Origin: Gammaproteobacteria bacterium RIFCSPLOWO2_02_FULL_56_15
GTDB lineage: Bacteria > Pseudomonadota > Gammaproteobacteria > Eutrophobiales > Eutrophobiaceae
NCBI GenBank assembly: GCA_001801825.1
Contig: MGYR01000020.1
Span: 10,025-15,373 of the forward strand
Length of the DNA: 5,349 bases
Reading direction: 5' to 3'
In this document: piece by piece, positions 4,981 through 5,349 of the stretch
Layout: each line of letters begins with the position of its first letter
Position numbering within the stretch: the first letter of the stretch is position 1
Program-made: the position numbers and the translations under genes
Notes under the pieces: generated by a model
Database searches by the model: none
Told to the model about the DNA's origin: nothing
What the model saw: the letters and a program-made list of their open reading frames with translations, nothing else

Positions 4981-5349
4981 ATGACATCAGATAAATTAAG
5001 GATCATCTCCAGGGAGAGCCCCTTGGCTATGTGGCAGGCCAGGCATGTGCGGGATCGCCTGCAGGCAATCCACCCTGAACTCGCCGTCGAGATTATCGGT
5101 GTCTCCACCGAGGCGGATCGCTTTCTGGATAAATCGCTCGATCAGCTCGGCGGCAAGGGCGCCTTTATAAAGGAACTGGAACAGGCGCTGCTGGAAGAAC
5201 GCGCCGATCTTGCCGTGCATTCGATGAAGGACGTCACCATCGATCTCCCGAAGGGCTTGCGACTTGCGGCCATACTGGTGCGGGAAGACATCCGTGATGT
5301 TATTGTTGCGGAGAACTATACAGCCCTGGATCAACTGCCGCCGGGATTC
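4981..5349 (+). CDS. hemC: Hydroxymethylbilane synthase (porphobilinogen deaminase), N-terminal 123 residues; partial at window edge
   Basis: Joins four porphobilinogen molecules into hydroxymethylbilane in heme and sirohaem synthesis; cytoplasmic. The visible part is domain 1, and its numbering matches E. coli HemC as I recall it. R11 and S13 lie in ISRESPLAMWQA (9-20), D46 and D50 in STEADRFLD (42-50), GGKGAFIKELEQALL at 57-71, and S81, K83 and D84 in VHSMKD (79-84). The catalytic-site residues of this domain are present. Several usually conserved neighbours differ: E44-A45 for R-G, T86 for P after the VHSMKDV segment, and I104 for P in the RED-P-RD motif. The dipyrromethane-binding cysteine lies beyond the window. 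The ATG at 4981 matches the homologous N-terminus but has no clear Shine-Dalgarno; the 15 bases before it are C/G-rich and pyrimidine-heavy. It is divergent from gshB. Identity is firm; the substitutions suggest a divergent lineage or possibly a paralogue. Confidence 0.93.
   Translation, partial: MTSDKLRIISRESPLAMWQARHVRDRLQAIHPELAVEIIGVSTEADRFLDKSLDQLGGKGAFIKELEQALLEERADLAVHSMKDVTIDLPKGLRLAAILVREDIRDVIVAENYTALDQLPPGF

Noticed and set aside
4952..4984. A 10-codon ORF (ATG at 4952) whose stop overlaps the hemC ATG as ATGA, which could be a coupling leader peptide making up for the missing hemC Shine-Dalgarno.
   Set aside because: Its ATG begins 3 bases after the -10 box, upstream of the predicted transcript start near 4956, and it has no ribosome site. 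It would need a different promoter.
4869..5108. Extension of the gshB reading frame by 80 residues to 5108.
   Set aside because: The extension is antisense to hemC and crosses the promoter region; it has no similarity to glutathione synthetase. The ATG at 4868 has a good ribosome site and the right N-terminus.
1..5349. A novel defence, mobile or biosynthetic system.
   Set aside because: Every long conserved frame is assigned to a known housekeeping family in a gene order already known from gammaproteobacteria; no gene-sized stretch remains unexplained.

Overview
This window is most likely from a gammaproteobacterium. The gene order gshB – tonB-like – yqgE – ruvX – pyrR – pyrB – pyrC-like is one I know from Pseudomonas and its purple-sulfur or sulfur-oxidising relatives, and each predicted protein matches the gammaproteobacterial form of its family. 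Base composition is moderately GC-rich and looks even throughout. I see no mobile element, tRNA, rRNA, CRISPR array or sign of recent transfer. I cannot name the genus.

Layout: seven genes run leftward on the minus strand from about 4868 to the left edge. They encode glutathione synthetase (gshB), a TonB-family energy transducer, YqgE/AlgH, RuvX/YqgF, PyrR, aspartate carbamoyltransferase (pyrB) and a dihydroorotase-like PyrC cut by the left edge. One gene, hemC, runs rightward from 4981 and is cut by the right edge. The 112-base gap between gshB and hemC is the only clear divergent regulatory region. It carries an extended -10 box for hemC that overlaps, on the opposite strand, a -10-like box for gshB, plus two perfect inverted repeats. 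A second non-coding stretch of about 74 bases, between the tonB-like gene and yqgE, carries two more inverted repeats. The other junctions are overlaps or gaps of 2 to 37 bases, so no stretch over 300 bases lacks a gene.

How the genes fit together: pyrR, pyrB and pyrC are the pyrimidine unit. PyrB makes carbamoyl aspartate. The PyrC-like protein has lost a metal-binding histidine and is probably the structural partner of PyrB rather than an active dihydroorotase. PyrR is a PRPP-binding, uracil phosphoribosyltransferase-like regulator, but no room exists for a Bacillus-type leader attenuator before it. yqgE-ruvX and ruvX-pyrR overlap by ATGA, and pyrB follows pyrR almost directly, so these four genes are probably co-translated. 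GshB finishes glutathione synthesis. The TonB-like protein is an inner-membrane transducer. HemC makes the linear tetrapyrrole of heme synthesis.

The window is mostly ordinary conserved housekeeping sequence, and I found no convincing new multi-gene system. The points worth a second look are small: the promoter and operator structure between gshB and hemC, an unusual hairpin between a Shine-Dalgarno-like site and the yqgE start codon, the degenerate metal site of PyrC, and several substitutions at normally conserved positions in HemC.
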